NCBI GenBank assembly: GCA_020698575.1
Contig: CM036247.1
Coordinates: 30,666,431 to 30,730,430, forward strand
Length of the DNA stretch: 64,000 bases
Source: Bostrychus sinensis
Taxonomy: Eukaryota > Chordata > Actinopteri > Gobiiformes > Eleotridae
Reading direction: 5' to 3'
Below the pieces are notes generated by a model, which was not told the DNA's origin, did not search any database, and worked only from the letters and a program-made list of their open reading frames with translations. Made by a program: the position numbers and the translations under genes. The stretch's first letter is position 1. Each line of letters starts with the position of its first letter. Below are positions 60,553 through 64,000 of the stretch, one piece after another.

Positions 60553-61800
60553 CCGCTGTCAGCTCATATTATGTGTGGACAGTATGTTACAGTATCATCA
60601 GATATGCTTCAGAGAAATGGTTTGAGGGAAAGTAGCATTGCATGTTACATGTCAGGAGACACAAAATATGAACAGGCAGGAAGCTGGCGAAGCATTTTTT
60701 ATTTAGGTGTTTTGATTTAATATATGGCCTACTTACATAGCTAAAGCATTTAAAGGGTTTCCACATAGGCTAATTAGCAAATATTTCATTTGGAAAATAG
60801 GCCTATACATTATACTCTTTGGAGCCAGTCTTGGAGGTCTCATATCCTGCATATTTAATCACTAATATTGTGTTTTAAGGTGCACTAATCATCTTTATGT
60901 ATTACAGCAAAGCTCCCACAAACTTGCCTCGTTGTTGATCTTTGTGTGCTTTTGTTAGCTGCTAGCAAAAAGGTATTTAACTTTGCTAGCATTCAGCAAT
61001 GTTTGTATGTGTGTAGAACTTTACATGTGACAGAAACCTGTGTAAATCCAGGAAAAAGGTTAGCAGAGAGCAGGTAATGTTATAAACTAATCGTATGATG
61101 CTAACATGAAGAGAAGAAAAGCATAAAGCTATTCCTTGGAGACTTGGCAGCGACTGGGTCTGTTGTATACTATAGGATATACGTATATTCCAATTTATAA
61201 TGTAAAAAGCAGCATACTGTTACTTTACTTGAAGACATTTGAATCACAGCAATTCAAGTTGTACTAAGACCTTCATATGGATCTGGACGTAGGCAGTTCT
61301 TTGAATTTCTGTTGTGTCATTTACGTAAATATAGTAACCGACCTGTCCTTGTATTATATCCCTCATGTGTGTCTCCATCATGTCCCACCAAGGCCAGAGT
61401 ACACCTCCTATAAAACCCTGTCCCATCCTGCTCCTGATGCTGTCACAGACCTTGACATGTCTGTTCAGACTGATGTCTCTTCATGTAGGGAGGTTATTAC
61501 TCAATTCCCCAGCTTCACAAGACGTATTATCACCATATTTGTAATAACCAGAGAAACATCTTCCCCTGAGGGAAAATAACTCAAAACGTTTATCACCTGC
61601 AAGTTGTAATGCTCCTGACAATCACAGGATTTCTAAGCATAATTCTTTCATTTTTTGACCTTTTGACACAGTTTTTAAATGCAGTCATCAAAAATTGTAT
61701 GGGCATTCTGATATCAGCAGAACCAGTCCATCTCATTTTACCGAGGGAAAAAAAACAAAAACTTTTAAATGAAAAGTTAGATGATAAAAAAAAACAACAA
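60553..61800. other. Non-coding sequence, nothing recognised
   Basis: Probable intron of the gene beginning at 57624. Short open frames here (for example 61277-61579) lack similarity, codon bias or splice context. Confidence 0.35.
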
Positions 61801-61839
61801 CAACGTAGTGTTTCTTTAGAGAAACCAGATTTTTTAAAT

Positions 61840-63174
61840 TCACAATAGAGCAGGTTACCTCTGTCGTAGAGCTGCCATATTCAGAATCCAGTAAGAGCGC
61901 CTCCTGTTGAAGTAGGGATGCACCGATACCACTTTTTTTCAAACCGATACGAGTACGAGTACTTCCATTTGAGTACTCGCCAATACCGATGGTACCGATT
62001 CGAGTACCGATTCGAGTACTTGTATAGGGGTTACTTTATAGTTTATACAGTCACACTACTGTATCTCATTCACCCCATACCGTGTCGTCTTTTTGCCGTC
62101 TATCCCTGCTCTGTGATGCTAAGTTATTTTTACAACAGAGTGGTTTGAACACAGCTAACCATGGCTAATATTTGCTCAACATGGACATGTTATACCTCAC
62201 TTTAAAGCTTAGATTCTCCTCTATTCAGTCGCTAAAATCATTTTAAAGACAGATTGAGCATCTGCGCATAACCAGCGGAGATTCGCCAAGACATGCAGCT
62301 AACACAGCAGCTAACGCAATTAGCAACGGTACTTCTTATGTTTTATCAGACAACAACTGCTTCACACTCCGCGCTTATATCATTTTCGGGACAACTAGGA
62401 CAACAAAAGGACAACTGCTTAAGTTTCAGGACTCACATATGATTTGGGATAAGTCTGGTTGAACAGAATGTAGAGTCAGCTTTGCTTTTATCTCCATACA
62501 GTTCACTTTGAAATCTCACTGCTCAGCTGAGAGGGGAATGTCACGTGACAGCGCTGTAAAGTGGTATCGGTTGTTGGTATTGGCCCACTTTTATGAATAC
62601 GAGTACGAGTACTTGGACATGGTATCGGTACCGATACCCGATACTGGTATCGGTATCGGTGCATCCCTATGTTGAAGTGCTGCAAAATCCTCTTCTGGGT
62701 TGTGACAAGCATACACTTTTAAGGCTTGAGCTAAAGGGCCTTCACGCAGTCCAAGAAGCAGCTGATCCCTCAGGGCTGCCTCAGACGGGGAGTCGTTAGG
62801 CCTGTGTCGCCACAGCCTGCAATATAACTCACGGAGTCGTAGAATAGAAGACTGCACGGTTTCACCTTGTTTTTGGGTACAACTAAAAAAGTGTGAACGC
62901 AACACTGGGATCGGAATCTTGTCTCCATAAAGCGAGTCTAAAAAACAAAATATTTTGTGTGCCTGGTCTTTTTAGTTGTCTTCTAGGACACTAACCTGGT
63001 GCTTAGCCTCTCCGACTAACACACCCAAAATAATGTCAACTTTTTTTGACTCACTTAGCTCTTGGGACCCCAACAACCCTTGAATTTGCTCTTTCCAATC
63101 ACAATATTTCAAGTCATCACCTGGGCCTTTAACTTGGGCAACCAGGGGGCACCAGGGTACACAGGCATCATCAT
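61840..63174 (-). pseudogene. Broken gag gene of an LTR retrotransposon, split by a hAT-type element
   Basis: The minus-strand frame starts with three ATGs (63166-63174). It shows a retrotransposon gag/capsid-like domain: YCDWKEQIQGLL, then RLRELYCRLWRHRPND and LRDQLLLGLREGPLAQALK (about 62690-62850). It is defective in at least three ways: a one-base frameshift about 20 codons in, an in-frame TAA at 62972-62974, and a 757-bp insertion at 61913-62669. The frame resumes on the other side of the insertion (EALLLDSEYGSS, near 61870-61910) and then fades. No protease, RT or integrase is in the window. PNMA-like or Gypsy-type gag are the likely sources. Confidence 0.7.
61913..62669. mobile_element. 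hAT-type MITE with perfect 8-bp target duplication
   Basis: Terminal inverted repeats TAGGGATGCACCGATACC and GGTATCGGTGCATCCCTA flank an interior full of GAGTACGAGTACT and GGTATCGG words. The 8 bases just outside both ends are identical (TGTTGAAG). It has no coding capacity. It landed inside the gag pseudogene. Confidence 0.95.
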
Positions 63175-64000
63175 GACTGGTACTCCTTGGCTAACGTGTG
63201 CTCAAAACCCCGATCCTGCCAACAACACCAAGATAGATGTGAGGGGGGAGGGTCCCTCTTGAATCAGGGTGTGAGCACAGTGTAAAACCAAGGAGGAGGC
63301 CAGAATAAAATGTTAAGAATAACATTTATTACAATACTAAAAGCAAGTTAAAAAGAATAAAAATGCCCACTCTTATAGCTGAAAGTCCATAAAAACTAAG
63401 TGGGCTAAAATGGCAATAAGTGAGTAAAAAGACACCAGTATACTAAAATCCAGCAGGGGGAGGCAGCCTCTAGTCCTGATCAATCCTCACTGCAGAGCAG
63501 GCCTCAGGTCACAGCACCAGATCACCTACAATAACAACAGAAGTACTAGTACAGGAGCACGAGACATATGGGCCCTAGGCTACGATGGTAGAGTGTTGCT
63601 ACAATATTCACACGGCTAGGCAGAGTTCCCCTCTGCCCCTGTGTGTATTCGGTGTCACAACACTCTTTCACTCGTCCCGATCCACTCCCATCTGGTACAG
63701 GGCCTCATCCGCATGCCAGGACACCTACACAAAAATGGACAGCCAATATATGCTTCTCCAAAAGTCCCCCAGCCTTAGGCTTAAATTCCCCAAGTGCTAC
63801 TACTACTACTACTACTTATTCAGGTAGTCACACGGCTAGGCAGAGCTTCTCACTCTGCCTCTGCGTGTATGTTACTTCGTAGCACTTGCTGTCCCAGCGT
63901 GCACGTGGTCCTCTCTGGTGCGTGCGACGTCTGTGTCAGTCCTCCGCTGCCTTTGTCCTGCGGCTCTCCTTATGGTGTCTGTCCTCCCACTGTGTGCTGC
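63175..64000 (-). other. 5' flank of the gag remnant; possible LTR or leader
   Basis: Upstream of gag on the minus strand; no gene. It contains two related copies of CACACGGCTAGGCAGAG (63609 and 63828), each followed after 5-10 bases by CTCTGCC, so each can fold into a small hairpin. A (CTA)n tract lies at 63797-63816. LTR borders (TG...CA) and a primer-binding site were not identified. Confidence 0.4.

Overview
This window looks like nuclear DNA of a ray-finned (teleost) fish. Genes are split by GT..AG introns, and the DNA between exons is packed with typical fish repeats: L2/CR1-like LINEs, a LINE of the R4/Rex6 type, tRNA-headed SINEs, and hAT, Tc1/pogo and TTAA-type DNA elements with intact terminal repeats and target-site duplications. 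The species cannot be named from the sequence.

Layout. (1) 1-2.5 kb, plus strand: last three coding exons of a protein-kinase-like gene, cut at its 5' end by the window edge. (2) 2.5-26 kb, minus strand: beta-1,4-galactosyltransferase gene b4galt3. The complete 389-codon reading frame lies in six exons (6246-13342), followed by a long 3' region. A probable GC-rich promoter and untranslated first exon near 25.8-26.0 kb imply a roughly 12-kb first intron. (3) 26-31.3 kb: repeats only. (4) 31.35-32.16 kb, plus strand: a two-exon, 140-codon, cysteine-rich reading frame that I do not recognise. (5) 32.8-47.3 kb, minus strand: psmc4, the proteasome ATPase Rpt3, complete in 11 coding exons (417 codons). 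Its introns hold a LINE with an uninterrupted ~1085-codon frame (35.0-38.3 kb), a decayed L2/CR1-like LINE (41.1-44.3 kb) and a Tc1-like element. (6) 49.2-54.2 kb, plus strand: a five-exon immunoglobulin-superfamily type I membrane protein. (7) 56.4-57.7 kb, plus strand: one or two signal-peptide first exons, one behind a TATA box, of genes that run off the right edge. (8) 58-64 kb: intron or intergenic DNA with two tandem repeat arrays, an unusual inverted-repeat arrangement, and a broken LTR-retrotransposon gag split by a hAT-type element.

The host genes do not form an operon or one pathway. b4galt3 acts in Golgi glycan synthesis, psmc4 in protein degradation, and the Ig gene at the cell surface. 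b4galt3 and the kinase gene converge; psmc4 and the unrecognised gene converge. The most interesting non-gene content is the intact LINE with a tRNA-like head just upstream of its frame, a hammerhead-ribozyme-like core next to it, and several repeat families that recur across the window. No prokaryotic defence system, CRISPR array, or rRNA or functional tRNA gene was seen.
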